This document shows positions 20,570 through 32,714 of a stretch of 64,000 nucleotides of DNA, one piece after another; position 1 is the stretch's first letter, and every line of letters starts with the position of its first letter. Source of the stretch: Pochonia chlamydosporia 170 (taxonomy: Eukaryota > Ascomycota > Sordariomycetes > Hypocreales > Clavicipitaceae); NCBI RefSeq assembly GCF_001653235.2, contig NC_035795.1:1178001-1242000 (forward strand), given 5' to 3'. Made by a program: the position numbers and the translations under genes. The notes below the pieces were generated by a model that was not told where the DNA came from, made no database searches, and was given only the letters and a program-made list of their open reading frames with translations.

Positions 20570-22288
20570 TCAATCCCAAGTAACGCGAATCACTGTCCCC
20601 GGCTTATTCTGCTCTCGATCCAGCCCCGTCCTCAGCGTATACTCAACACCACCCGCCTCCAGGAAATTGTAACCCCCCGAACATCGATGAAATCTACACA
20701 CAAACATGGCGTCGACGCATCCACAAACACCATCGTCCTCCTTGACAGGCCTCATCAACGACCCCTGCTCGAGCTCAACCCTCGCCTCCAGAAACATGGT
20801 GTGCAGAGTGCCATCCCAAATTAGATCTCGCTGCGGATACCGCTTCAACAGCGCAATAACTCGCCGCCGTACTCTCAGATTACAACAGAATATACCCAGA
20901 GGCCGCAGGACCGAGCACACATTCACAGAATACGAAAACACAGGCGACGACGTGTCTAGATCCATCACCCCCTCAGCTTCCTGAAGTAGAGCCTCCGCCT
21001 CATCGACAAGCCTCTCGAACTTGTGCTGATGCCGCCAGTATGTCTCTGTTTTGGGCTCTTTGTACAAGGCGCGCGGGATATCCTCAAAGTCGCACAGCAG
21101 CCGTAATAGACGAATACTGTGCAGGTCCTGGCGCTCGAATTCAGCCCGTCGCTCCAGAGTACGGAACCTCATCTTCCACGACCGTAGTCTCCGCGCGTAA
21201 TCTAGTTTGACGTCCCGAAACGGACGGACTTGTAGCTCGTCGTCGCGGCGGGGATGGGGACATCCTCCGCAGATCCATGTGCCGTAGTGGAGAGGCACGT
21301 ATTCGACGTAGGCTTCTGCGACGGATTTGAAAGGCTCAGTGGATGCTCTGTCCAGATCTCGCGATAGTCCGCCTGGGAAGTTGTCGCTGAACTCGTCGAA
21401 TTGATACTCTAGATATTGGATGATTTGGACTAGAGTGTCGTGGTGCAGACGGCCAGTATGTGACGATCCCGGTGATGTAGGTGACAGTTCCCAGAATTTC
21501 CAGCGGTAGAAGAGAGGCAGCATATTCTGTATATGAGCTATGGCTTGCTTTGTGTCTTTGGTGTTTCTCTGGGCGCAGCAGATGCCTACGTAGAGGATGC
21601 TGGCGAATAGGACGGTTTCCTTGTCAAAGTAGGAGAGGTGCGCCTTGCTCGTGAGATCAACGAGGTGCCGTATGGATATGTTGTATTGGGTGAGGGAGAA
21701 GGTGTAGTACTGTTTTGCGAGGAGTTGGTCTGCTTCGCTTTTGCCGAGCCTCATTCGGTGATGCATGGCTGACAATGCCAGACTGGCATGCCATATTGCC
21801 GGGTATGCCTGCGTGGCGAGTAAAGCATCGACTGTCCAGAATGCCTGGTATGTTTGGCCAAAAGGTCCAATGAGTTGATGGACGGTTAGTGTGCGAAGGA
21901 GGTCGAATATTTGCGTCTCTCGGGGGTTTGAGTCCACGCCCTTGGGTCGCGGTGATACATGGAGTGGCTGTTCAAGTGGTATGACAACTTCAGACTCATC
22001 GATGAGGCCATTCGTGGAAATGTACTTGCATGTGCGGCCGAGGGATAGACAGCGCCTACAAAAGGGCTTCGATTCATCGCATTTTATTCGGCGAGCTCTT
22101 TTCAATGGATAACATCAGCAAACGACAACTTCATCCAGGAACACCATTGACCAATTCAAGGTCAATGGCTGTACAGCGGCGCATCCGTACCGGCAAGTAA
22201 GACATCCTGTTTTTGTCTTTGGGGCCCATCGTTTTCGCCGCGGGTATGCAGGTTGCTCCATTGATTCTGTCTCTTGAACCGCCTGCAT
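20570..22288 (-). CDS. Zn(II)2Cys6 fungal transcription factor
   Basis: Exons 22288-22191 and 22097-20570 (93-nt intron) give 541 aa. The intron falls inside the zinc cluster, so the exon 2 ORF alone looks truncated. After joining, residues ~27-55 read KTGCLTCRARRIKCDESKPF followed by CRRCLSLGRTC, the complete six-Cys binuclear cluster. The start ATG at 22288 (MQAVQETESMEQ) is preceded in frame by TAA. The rest resembles the fungal-specific regulatory region (FDLLRTLTVHQLIGPFGQTY, AYPAIWHASLALSAMHHRM). Expected role: nuclear DNA-binding regulator. No adjoining pathway cluster indicates a target. Close relatives often sit beside the genes they control, but here the neighbours are a lone hypothetical gene and a tRNA. 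Confidence 0.9.
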
Positions 22289-23130
22289 TGCGTCGTTTGA
22301 AGATTAGAGTTTGCTTGTTCCATCGTGGGAGGCATGGTTCAGTTATAGTTGTAAGATTGCATGTGCAGCCGAGTTCGGAGAATGTGGCTACTGAAGTAGA
22401 CATCAATTGATATTACTAGAGATCGGCTGTGTCGCCTCAAAAGTCCGGTTTGAGATGCAAGTGTGTTTATATAGGGAAGGTGCAAGTGAGACGAGTTGCT
22501 CCATTGGCTGCCCAAAATTGTAAAACGCGGTCCAATGTAACTCTACTATGCTATGTTTGGCAAACCTACTGCAGAGTCGAAGCCTCTCATAGAAGTCGAC
22601 GCGGGCACATTCATGGTTAAGTATTAAGTAACGGCAGATATGCATTAGGGGCCAAAGTATTCAACCTGTTTTGTTGATATCAAGATATCATTCATGTTCG
22701 GTCGGCATTGGCCAATCCCGCGCAACACATTGACCAACGCACTATGCAACTCAGGCTTGTTGCAGCATTTCCACGCTTGTGAATTGAGGCCTCGAACATT
22801 TTGCCTTTTGAGTAAGTTCAGTTGCCGAATGAAGCGCCGACGCCATCCAATTTCGCGTCATTGAAAATTGACAAAGGAAAAAAGTCACAAGTAGAATCAG
22901 CCTCAGTGCCGTCCCAACAAATCATCTCATCCTTCCCCTTAGCACCACTACTTCAGCATCACACAATACAACCTCACGTAAGCGTCACCCAACCCAAACA
23001 AACCAAGTAACGGAACGACGTCAAACAAACAAAAGAGAAGCAACAAAAATAAAACAGCAATCAATGTTTCCAAAATACCAAACAATGCGCACCATAAAAT
23101 TAATTCTTGGTCGCACGCAAAAAAAAGAAA
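22289..23130. other. Spacer between regulator gene and tRNA
   Basis: 842 bp upstream of the Zn2Cys6 gene. A small palindromic word (GATATCAAGATATC) is at about 22675-22690. No gene seen. Confidence 0.5.
23119..23126 (-). terminator. RNA polymerase III oligo-T terminator of tRNA-Leu
   Basis: A run of eight T on the minus strand begins a few bases after the tRNA 3' end, as expected for Pol III termination. Confidence 0.8.
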
Positions 23131-23229
23131 TGATGAGACTGGGACTCGAACCCAGGAGGATTGCTCCATCAGGAAACAAGCATTAAGGTGACCTTAACCT
23201 GACGCCATAACCAACTCGGCCATCTCACC
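23131..23229 (-). tRNA. tRNA-Leu, anticodon AAG, with a short intron
   Basis: The minus strand folds as a class II tRNA of 99 nt before splicing. The 7-bp acceptor GGTGAGA/TCTCATC (one G-T pair) has discriminator A. The A box is TGGCCGAGTTGG, the T arm CTGGG-TTCGAGT-CCCAG, and the long variable arm GGA-GCAA-TCC, typical of Leu/Ser. Anticodon stem TCAGG/CCTGA encloses TTAAGGT, so the anticodon is AAG at 23193-23195, reading CUU/CUC. The extra ~17 nt between positions 37/38 and the 3' anticodon stem is a canonical nuclear tRNA intron. The 3' CCA is not encoded, as usual in fungi. Confidence 0.92.
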
Positions 23230-24004
23230 AATTGTTTCATACTGTCACGTGAACTTATTTGGCTATATGAATGTAGGTCCAGGATCTAAATTTCCGTCTT
23301 GTTAGAAACAGGTTATCAAGCAGTTGGATGGATAGTAATATCACGGCCTAATGATTTGAGGGTTTCTATTTCATGATGAGTCAGATTTTTAGGCAGAAAC
23401 AAGTTGTAATTAAATTTGAGAGCTGGAGCATGTGCGCCTCCTGCATCGATTCAACAATTGAATGTTCCTACGGTTGACTAAGGTTGAGACAGAGTATGAC
23501 ACCTCCCTTGATTCAGACTTATATAAACACATTCATCAATTCCAACGGAGATGGATAGTTCCTGGCAACGTAGAAAATAAATAATTCCCAATCTCGATGC
23601 CTTCGCAGAGAAGTCTTGCTGTATTTGGCCTTGTTACAGGGTAGGCAAGTCATCCAATGAGCTATCAACGCGAATGATTGAAATACAGCATCGGCACAAC
23701 GATCTGGGATATTGAATTGATTGTGAACTCCCAATCTTGCATCAAATTAGTCGTCGTGCTTCTTCGCATTCTGCATATCTCCAACTGCGCCTCATTGTTG
23801 ATCGAACCAGCGCCAAGATCTGGCCTGGGCTGAGGCGTTGCTTCCCCGCACAGAGGAATTCAACACCGTTCCCGTGTCAAGCTTACTTGACGTGTATCAG
23901 ACACATGCATCAACCCCCAACAGCCTACCATTACACCTTTGCACTTGCGTGAATTTCAAGACCGTTTGATTGTACTAGTCTTCTCATCCGAAGTCCACAC
24001 GACC
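23230..24004. other. Spacer between tRNA and PSI-like gene
   Basis: 775 bp. No gene recognised. Confidence 0.5.
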
Positions 24005-24564
24005 ATGGCATCGTCGCTACAAGCATCAGACATTGATGCTTTCCGCAGCAATTTCACGGCTGCCGAGAGCAACCACGACCATCTGCTCCGGTGCTGGGCA
24101 CAGCAAACTTGTGGAGGATGCCTAGACACAACAGAATGCAGCTGGTGTCCCTATGTGAGTTCCAACTTCACTCATCTCCTGAAGCATCCACTAATCGTAG
24201 ACTTATTCAATTGCAGACTTGGTCATGTATTCCCAATTCATATCGCGTTCCGCTCCTGGCTCCAATATACAATGAGCGGATCTGCCCTCATCCGGCTGAG
24301 CGATGGGAAGTGCGCACGCATCCATTTGGATGCAATGTGTCGACTACAACTAGCTTGACTGCCATTGTTTCCGTAGTGGCAACATTGGTCCTCGCGCTCA
24401 TTGTGCTCACTGCAGTGATTCTGATCCGCCGACTACGACGCTCCTCCAAGCAGTTTCCCAACTGGAGGCGGTACTTCACCATTCGACGACGCACCGACAA
24501 TTCATCACAGGAGCGCGATCCTCTGCTTCCCGCCCAAGGGAGGGGTCAGGAAGAAGGCGCCTAG
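24005..24564 (+). CDS. PSI-like cysteine-rich single-pass membrane protein
   Basis: Exons 24005-24154 and 24217-24564 (62-nt intron) give 165 aa. Residues 30-54 contain a plexin/semaphorin/integrin (PSI)-like Cys pattern, CWAQQTCGGCLDTTECSWCP then CIPN, with further Cys at about 73 and 89. The intron sits inside this module. One strong transmembrane helix lies at about residues 97-120 (SLTAIVSVVATLVLALIVLT), followed by RRLRR and a basic/polar cytosolic tail containing ERDPLLPAQ. There is no obvious N-terminal signal peptide, so the Cys module may be exposed by a reverse signal-anchor (inference). Function unknown; small fungal PSI-domain membrane proteins are common and mostly unstudied. ATG 24005 in CGACCATGG context. 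Confidence 0.82.
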
Positions 24565-24681
24565 CAGTGATTGAGCAGACACTGCCATCACCTATTCGAC
24601 ACTGACAACGCCCAAACAGTGGCCATTCATCCGGCCGAGCATGGGACACGCGGATTTAAATCTATCAACAAATTCTCATCA

Positions 24682-24972
24682 TCAACCAGAGCTGACTGGA
24701 GGTATAATGGCGACCTCGTCAGACTCTTGGATCACTGGTGCACTGGCATCGCCAGGAGCAGGAATATCTACATAATCAAGATTGACTGTGACCAGACAAG
24801 AATCCAAAATCTTAGCCTGCATACCAGGGTATTTGGACTCGAGCTCAGCGAAGAGCTTGCTCAGTGGTAGTGGTGCAGGCCAGGTCTCAGAGTCCCTGCC
24901 GGTAAATGAGCTGGCACCGGCAAAGTAGAGCACCTTGAAATGACCCTTAGGAGGGTTGGAAGTCGAGGACAT
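24682..24972 (-). CDS. Molybdopterin synthase small (sulfur-carrier) subunit, MOCS2A/CnxG type
   Basis: Single exon, 96 aa from ATG 24972 (MSSTSNPPKGHFKVLYFAGA). Ubiquitin-like beta-grasp fold of the MoaD family: KVLYFAGASSFTG, LPLSKLFAELESKYPG, CLVTVNLDYV, then ESDEVAIIPPVSSG at the very C-terminus. As a thiocarboxylate on the terminal Gly, it donates sulfur to precursor Z to build molybdopterin, needed by nitrate reductase and other Mo enzymes. The final residues are Ser-Ser-Gly rather than the usual Gly-Gly; the acceptor Gly itself is kept. The frame is open a little further upstream without a better start. Convergent with the PSI-like gene, 117 bp apart. Confidence 0.88.
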   Translation of the reverse strand: MSSTSNPPKGHFKVLYFAGASSFTGRDSETWPAPLPLSKLFAELESKYPGMQAKILDSCLVTVNLDYVDIPAPGDASAPVIQESDEVAIIPPVSSG

Positions 24973-25474
24973 CGCAGTACGTAGATTATAGTTTCTATGC
25001 GCCAATTGCAATGTTAGCAACCAGCTTGTCTCAGAAAGTGTTCATATCAGAAAAGACAATATCGAGACCTGGGTCAGAGATCTTGGTGATAAAAAGATAC
25101 ATCAAAGAGTATTCAGGTAATACATGCTATTAGAGCATCATTCCAGGTGTAAAAAGAAGAACTACAGTAAATTTAGCTGTAACTTACCAGAATTAAGAGA
25201 AAAATTCACCGTAATTATGTACAAGGTGCGGTGGAACTTCGTCCGGCGAAGTTTGGATGAGGAAGAAAAGTTGGTGGAGGAGCAACTACAGGCGAAATTA
25301 AATGCCACGACCCGCCACGTGATCGCATTCTGCCACAGCTGGCGGCACCGCCCGCGAACACCATTTCCAAGTACAACACATGACAGGAATAAAAAGCGAT
25401 GGGACAAGTATAGATCTTCAGTTAATCTACGTCTTATTGGGTATCATAGTGCGAGATGAAAGCCATTAGAACAA
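24973..25474. other. Spacer between MOCS2A and dynamitin
   Basis: 502 bp. An AT-rich stretch with ACAGTAAATTTAGCTGTAA-like palindromic words lies at 25164-25215, similar in style to the inside of the MITE-like element at 27.3-27.5 kb. No gene. Confidence 0.5.
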
Positions 25475-26869
25475 TCAGGACAGCTTGGCCATGCGTTCTT
25501 CCAGATCCTTCACCCAACCTTCCATGACCTTCATGTTTCCCTTGACAGTGGCATCACCCTGCGTCATTGCCTCTTCCATCTTGTCAAGTCCTTCTTTCCA
25601 TTGCTTCAACTCCTCCGTCATCTCAATCTGCTGTGTTTCGATACGCTCCAGCGTCTGACTGGCTGTCGCGGCATCCGCATGGATGGCACGAAGTGATCGC
25701 AGGCGGTCCAATAGAGGTGGCAGCATTGGAGTGAGGTTCTCAATAGTGGGCAGAATCCCGTACAAAGCATTGATTTTGGATTCCTGTTCCGACTCGTCGG
25801 TTGAGGATTGCACTTGCTTGCCTAGTTCCTCCCGAAGTGCCTTTGCCTTTTCCTTGGAGTCGTTGAGCTTGTCTTGTTCTGATGCCAATGTCCGCACTCG
25901 CCGGCTAATGGCGTCTAGATTCGAAGTAGATGCTTGGGCTAGTGTTGAAATTTGCTTTTCCATGTTGTCCAGAGTGGGTAGAATTGCTCTCGGCAATCCA
26001 TTTGCACCGGCTTCTGTCAATGATGACGAGCTGATGCCCAGCGCCTTCTCCAGCATGAGTAGCCGCCGATCGAAGTCGGCAGCCTTTGCCAACGCATGGC
26101 TCTGCTCGTACGTTGGTGCGTATGTAACAGTATATGTCGGACCGTCTCCTGCCGGGACTTGTTCTGCTTTGGTGGTTGATGATGAAAAATGTGGCTTTGC
26201 CAGACGACGTGACGTCTCCACGCCGGTTGGTTTCGCTATGTCGTCGAGGACTTGACTCAAAGTATCCAATCGTTCATCTGAAGGTGCTGGGTCTTTGGAT
26301 TCTTCTGTAGCCGCGGCTTTCCTTTTCGCATATTCATCTTTGGCCTCTGCCACCTCTCGTGTTAGCCGCGCAATCCGCCTCTCCAAGCTCTCTTCGTCTT
26401 CGTCGTCGGACAGATCGCCAAACTCATATGTTCCGTCCTGTAGTATTCGCTGGCGGCGACTGGACGCCTTGTATGATTTCCTTTTCCCGTCTACTCGGTC
26501 GGAGAAATCTACCCCATTTGCATCGACGTTGGTTGGGAGGAACCGTGAGCGAGCTTCGTCAATGCGTAATCTGGTTCTTGAAATCCCATGGCTATCTTCG
26601 TCTTCGTCGACATCGTAGAACTCGTCATCAGATTGTGCTCTGTTTGTTGTGGTCTGATACGTAAATAAGCATAAGGGACATTGAACTGGGGCACAGGGGT
26701 CTACGTACCGGTACGGTTGAGTTGTCGTCTGTCAATTCGGGCGTCTCGTAAATGTCGGGGGCTGAATCCTATTCCTGCATGAGCAATCTGTAGTACCGGT
26801 GATTGGATTAATACAGTAAAAGTTTACCAGGTCGGGCAGGGCCGCGTATTTACGATTGAGAGTCGCCAT
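25475..26869 (-). CDS. Dynamitin (dynactin subunit p50)
   Basis: Exons 26869-26828 (42 nt), 26768-26709 (60 nt) and 26653-25475 give 426 aa with introns of 59 and 55 nt. The N-terminus reads MATLNRKYAALPDLDSAPDI then YETPELTD, the arm-like motif of dynamitin. Acidic residues follow (SDDEFYDVDEDEDS), then RTRLRIDEARSRFLP. The rest is a series of coiled coils (from ESLERRIARLTREVAEAK to the C-terminal WVKDLEERMAKLS). Dynamitin links the shoulder/arm of dynactin to the Arp1 filament and is needed for dynein-driven transport of nuclei and endosomes in hyphae. The two tiny 5' exons hold the most conserved segment and are easily missed. Confidence 0.92.
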
Positions 26870-27944
26870 GATGAGCTCGTCAATCCAGACTCCAGAGCCT
26901 GGGGTGCTCGTTGACGAGACGCGTTCTGCGGTTATTGGTTAAGGGAGAGTCTCTAAAAACGGCACCACAGCTCAGCAGATGAAGAGAAAAGCTGTAGCCG
27001 GAGACTCGGAGGATTCTCAGCCCAGTTCGATTGCCTGGAGTTGTTCGTCGCTGGTCAGTCAGGCGGAATGACGATGCCAACCCAAAAGAGGTCCAGGGGG
27101 ATTTGCTGCTCGTGGCAGCTTCGTCCAACTGATGCTGGCCAATCAATCACCGTCTTCAATGGCTTTAAGCCCCTGACATCTGGACGCAACGGGGCTGAAT
27201 CCAGCACACTGGCCCTGTCCAGCATGGCGGGGCTCTTTGATCCTCCCCAATCCCCCACACTTCAACCTTCCAAGGTTCAATGTTGAATTTCTCAGCCAGT
27301 CCTCGCCCTTGAGAGTGGCACATTAGCTTGCATTCGAAAAACGGACAAAAATTAGGATGAGCCTTCTCCTAGGAACACAATTAGAAGGATCTTTTGTGTA
27401 AAATCAACTATAATTATCTTTACAGTAATTATCGCAATTATCTTCTCCAAATTAACTGTAAAAACTTGCTGTAAAATTAGCTGCACCTACTAACTCTGCT
27501 GTGGTTTCTGCCGTTTTTCGGCTGCGAGCTAATGTGCCACCGTAGCCTTGGTCGCGTCCAAAAGCCAGCGTCACGCGTCAACGTCCGTTGTCGCACCAAG
27601 CAAAAGCTTCCCGACTTACAACATCTAGATACCCACGGAACACGCCCCAGCCACGCACAGTTGGTCAGTACATCATTGCAGCTGCGTCATCAGTTTTCCC
27701 ATCTTTACAGAAGTCTTGCACATTACAGGAAAAGACGGCATTTTAGCTTCACTGCTGGCAAGCCCAAAACGCCAGGTAGCATCCCACACTGGAGACTGCA
27801 TCGGTTACTTTCGTCGCTGCGAAAACGACCACTATGCTGCATTAAGGCGCCGACGACCCTTTGCAGGCACCTCGAGCCTTAGATGCTTCAGTACATGGCC
27901 GCTTGTATCATATTTGCTTGTTCGTTGAACCCGTGGTAGACACC
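26870..27944. other. Divergent dynamitin/RTC4 intergenic region
   Basis: 1,075 bp between divergent starts. It contains the MITE-like element at 27315-27540 (separate entry). The remaining part is probably promoter and 5' leader of both genes. Confidence 0.6.
27315..27540. mobile_element. MITE-like element with 30-bp terminal inverted repeats
   Basis: The left end (27315-27344) starts GTGGCACATTAGCT and ends CGAAAAACGG. The reverse complement of the right end (27511-27540) has the same start and end; 27 of 30 positions match. The 226-bp element has no ORF, and its inside (27390-27480) is AT-rich with repeated ACAGTAA/CTGTAAAA words. Size and inverted ends fit a miniature inverted-repeat transposable element moved by a DNA transposase elsewhere. 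No clear target-site duplication is visible at either boundary, so the exact ends are uncertain. Confidence 0.72.
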
Positions 27945-29576
27945 ATGGGCGGGCTTCTCAACAATGAACCGAAGCTCAGAATGGCTCAACGGAGAATTGG
28001 CTTGAACCGCAACCAAAACACCCCATCTCTTCTATCTCGGCATAAGCCTCCTTACAAAATCAAGGTGCCGGAAACGATTGATGCTCCTCCAGTATCCAGC
28101 AGCGACGAGGACGATGACAGTGACGCCGGTTTCGTCTCTCCCATCAAGCCGATTGCCCAGCACAAATCGCCTTCTAAAAGCCCCCAGAAGCTAAACATGA
28201 AGAAATTATGCTCTCTGATCGATAGCTCGGAAAGCTCAGGAGAGGGAGACGAGCGGGCAGCACGGGCCGGTATCAAAAGCACCAATTTTGGCACAACGAA
28301 AGGGACCATGACAACACGAGAAACCCGAAGTAAGAGGAAGGATTCACCGGTCGAACGAACAGAGAACGCCAAGGATGCAGACAGTAAGAGACGGAGAATG
28401 GGTGAAACCGCCCAACGAACTCAACGCAAGACATCCAGGAGCACCCCGCCAGCCAGCTCGGGGGAGCATCTTAGGGACGAACTAGGATTCACGAAGATCA
28501 GGAGAGCCAAAGCAACGTACGGGAAAAAAGAGAATAGCTCACAGGAGGTACCGGTTAAGAAAGGTTTGACAGACACTCAACTTACGCCGTCAGATACTAA
28601 TGCTGAGGTAGCGCTGAAGAAAGATTCGGCAACTCTACGGGTTCCGGCCGTGTTGCAAAGTCCTGAGCGGACCAAGAAGAACAAGCTTCTGTTACCTTCC
28701 GATCTCCCCCCTTCGTCACCTGAGGACAAACCGAAACTCAAATTATCAAGTTCCTTCGGATCATCACAATCCTCCCCTGGTGGCAGAAGGGAGAAGAAAT
28801 TACGGAAATTCAAAGCAGTAGAACGGTCTCCATCGCCCCCTCCTGCAGTTTTCAAGATGCCTGCGTCAATATCAGATCTCCAACTTCGAAAATCGAAGAA
28901 TGACGCAATAGAGGATTCACTAATAGACGACCAGACTGATGTCCAGAGCCAAACTGATCAGGTTGTGAAATCCAATGTGGACGACGATGGAGAAAGTGCA
29001 GAAGCAGCAGCGACGTGTCCCTGGTGCGGGGAACCTGTTGATAAGATGTTACTCGACGACTTTGCCAAAGGGAGACGATTGAATGTTCGACTACAAAGCA
29101 AATTTTGTCAAAAGCACAAGAAGCAAACAGCGACGGAGTTATGGGAGCAAAAGAGCTATCCTGAAGTCCAGTGGGGTGGTCTGGAAAAGCGCTTTACAAT
29201 GCATCACGAATTGCTGCTGAACATTATAAACGGCGGAGACTCGCACTTCCGCTGCATACACAAAAAGAACATTTCGTCTGGAAAAGCAAGGTCCATGAAG
29301 AAGGAAGGCAATATGAACCCGGGATACTACGGACCACGTGGATTCAACCTGATGTGCGACTATTTAGTCAACGAATTTAGCGACTTGCTCAAGAAGAAAG
29401 CGGTGGACGACAGGGTGATTTCTGGCCGTGGATCAGCGGCGTTCATCCAGACCGTCCTCGTGGCAGAACTGGCCGTCCGGCTCATCATGGACGACATGAA
29501 TGTTACCGAGGAAGAAGCACGCGATATCCTGGAAGAGAGCAAGGCACTGGGTGAGATGATTCACGAAGAGACATGA
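27945..29576 (+). CDS. RTC4: RTC4-like protein (restriction of telomere capping 4)
   Basis: One open frame, taken from ATG 27945 (MGGLLNNEPKLRMAQRRIGL, in CACCATGG context), 543 aa; ATG 27981 (MAQRRIGLNRNQ) is an alternative. Residues 1-360 are disordered, Ser/Lys-rich, with acidic SSSDEDDDSD and basic nuclear-signal-like runs (KRRRM, GRREKKLRKFK). The conserved Rtc4 C-terminal region begins with a zinc-knuckle-like CPWCGEPV near residue 362, then a Cys/His pair (KFCQKHKK), YYGPRGFNLMCDYLVNEF and RGSAAFIQTVLVAELAVRLI. RTC4 was named in yeast for effects on telomere uncapping; its biochemical role is unknown. It starts divergently from dynamitin. Confidence 0.85.
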   Translation: MGGLLNNEPKLRMAQRRIGLNRNQNTPSLLSRHKPPYKIKVPETIDAPPVSSSDEDDDSDAGFVSPIKPIAQHKSPSKSPQKLNMKKLCSLIDSSESSGEGDERAARAGIKSTNFGTTKGTMTTRETRSKRKDSPVERTENAKDADSKRRRMGETAQRTQRKTSRSTPPASSGEHLRDELGFTKIRRAKATYGKKENSSQEVPVKKGLTDTQLTPSDTNAEVALKKDSATLRVPAVLQSPERTKKNKLLLPSDLPPSSPEDKPKLKLSSSFGSSQSSPGGRREKKLRKFKAVERSPSPPPAVFKMPASISDLQLRKSKNDAIEDSLIDDQTDVQSQTDQVVKSNVDDDGESAEAAATCPWCGEPVDKMLLDDFAKGRRLNVRLQSKFCQKHKKQTATELWEQKSYPEVQWGGLEKRFTMHHELLLNIINGGDSHFRCIHKKNISSGKARSMKKEGNMNPGYYGPRGFNLMCDYLVNEFSDLLKKKAVDDRVISGRGSAAFIQTVLVAELAVRLIMDDMNVTEEEARDILEESKALGEMIHEET

Positions 29577-29761
29577 TTTGCAATATGACTGAGCGATAGC
29601 GACATGAGCATAAACTGTATGCATAGCGAACTGTATGGACAGACGAGTGACTTGCTTCTTTCGAATACAAGGGCCATCTACTGTAACTTCTATGGACCAA
29701 TGTACGTGAAGGAGAAGATAACCATGGTCTAGTCACAACCTCCACATCTTGATGCAGAAAA

Positions 29762-32306
<2,545 letters not shown>

Positions 32307-32714
32307 TCACCCAAGCCTCCCGTACAACCCCCCCAAAAACACACCCAACTCTTCCCAGCTCTCGTACTCAAAAACCTCCCTCGACACCCCCCTCAGCGTA
32401 TTCGAAATATCGGCTCCCTTCCGCGCAACCGCCACGACGGGAATGTCTCGGGCAAACGCATACCCAGCCTCGATGCCCAAGCCCACGCCCTTTTCGGACA
32501 GCTCAATGACAACCAGGTCACAGGAGCGGATGACCTCAAATGTCTTGTCCATGAGGGCAGCGGGCGAGAGGTGGACCTCGCCAAAGAGTTCTACGTCGCG
32601 GTGGATGCATGTCGTTGTGAAGCCGGCGGTTGTGAGGGCGGTGGTGAGGGCTTCGATGGTGGGTTTGTTGCTGGCGTTGGGGTGGAATTTGATGCCTATG
32701 TAGGCTTTTGGCAT
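32307..32714 (-). CDS. Nucleoside 2-deoxyribosyltransferase / DNPH1-like N-glycosidase
   Basis: Single exon, 135 aa, start at ATG 32714 (MPKAYIGIKFHPNASNKPTI); no ATG upstream in frame. Rossmann-like fold of the PF05014 type: an N-terminal YIGIKFH strand, a mid-protein strand SCDLVVIELSEKG, and GVGLGIEAGYAFARDIPVVA, where the Glu of GIEAGYA fits the catalytic nucleophile. Family members either transfer deoxyribose between bases or, like DNPH1/RCL, hydrolyse deoxynucleoside 5'-monophosphates. The choice between these cannot be made from sequence by eye. Expected to act in the cytosol or nucleus on the nucleotide pool. Complete and intact. Confidence 0.85.
   Translation of the reverse strand: MPKAYIGIKFHPNASNKPTIEALTTALTTAGFTTTCIHRDVELFGEVHLSPAALMDKTFEVIRSCDLVVIELSEKGVGLGIEAGYAFARDIPVVAVARKGADISNTLRGVSREVFEYESWEELGVFLGGLYGRLG

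Noticed and set aside
20570..22288. A secondary-metabolite cluster controlled by the Zn2Cys6 regulator
   Set aside because: No polyketide synthase, peptide synthetase, terpene cyclase, P450 or transporter lies in the window.
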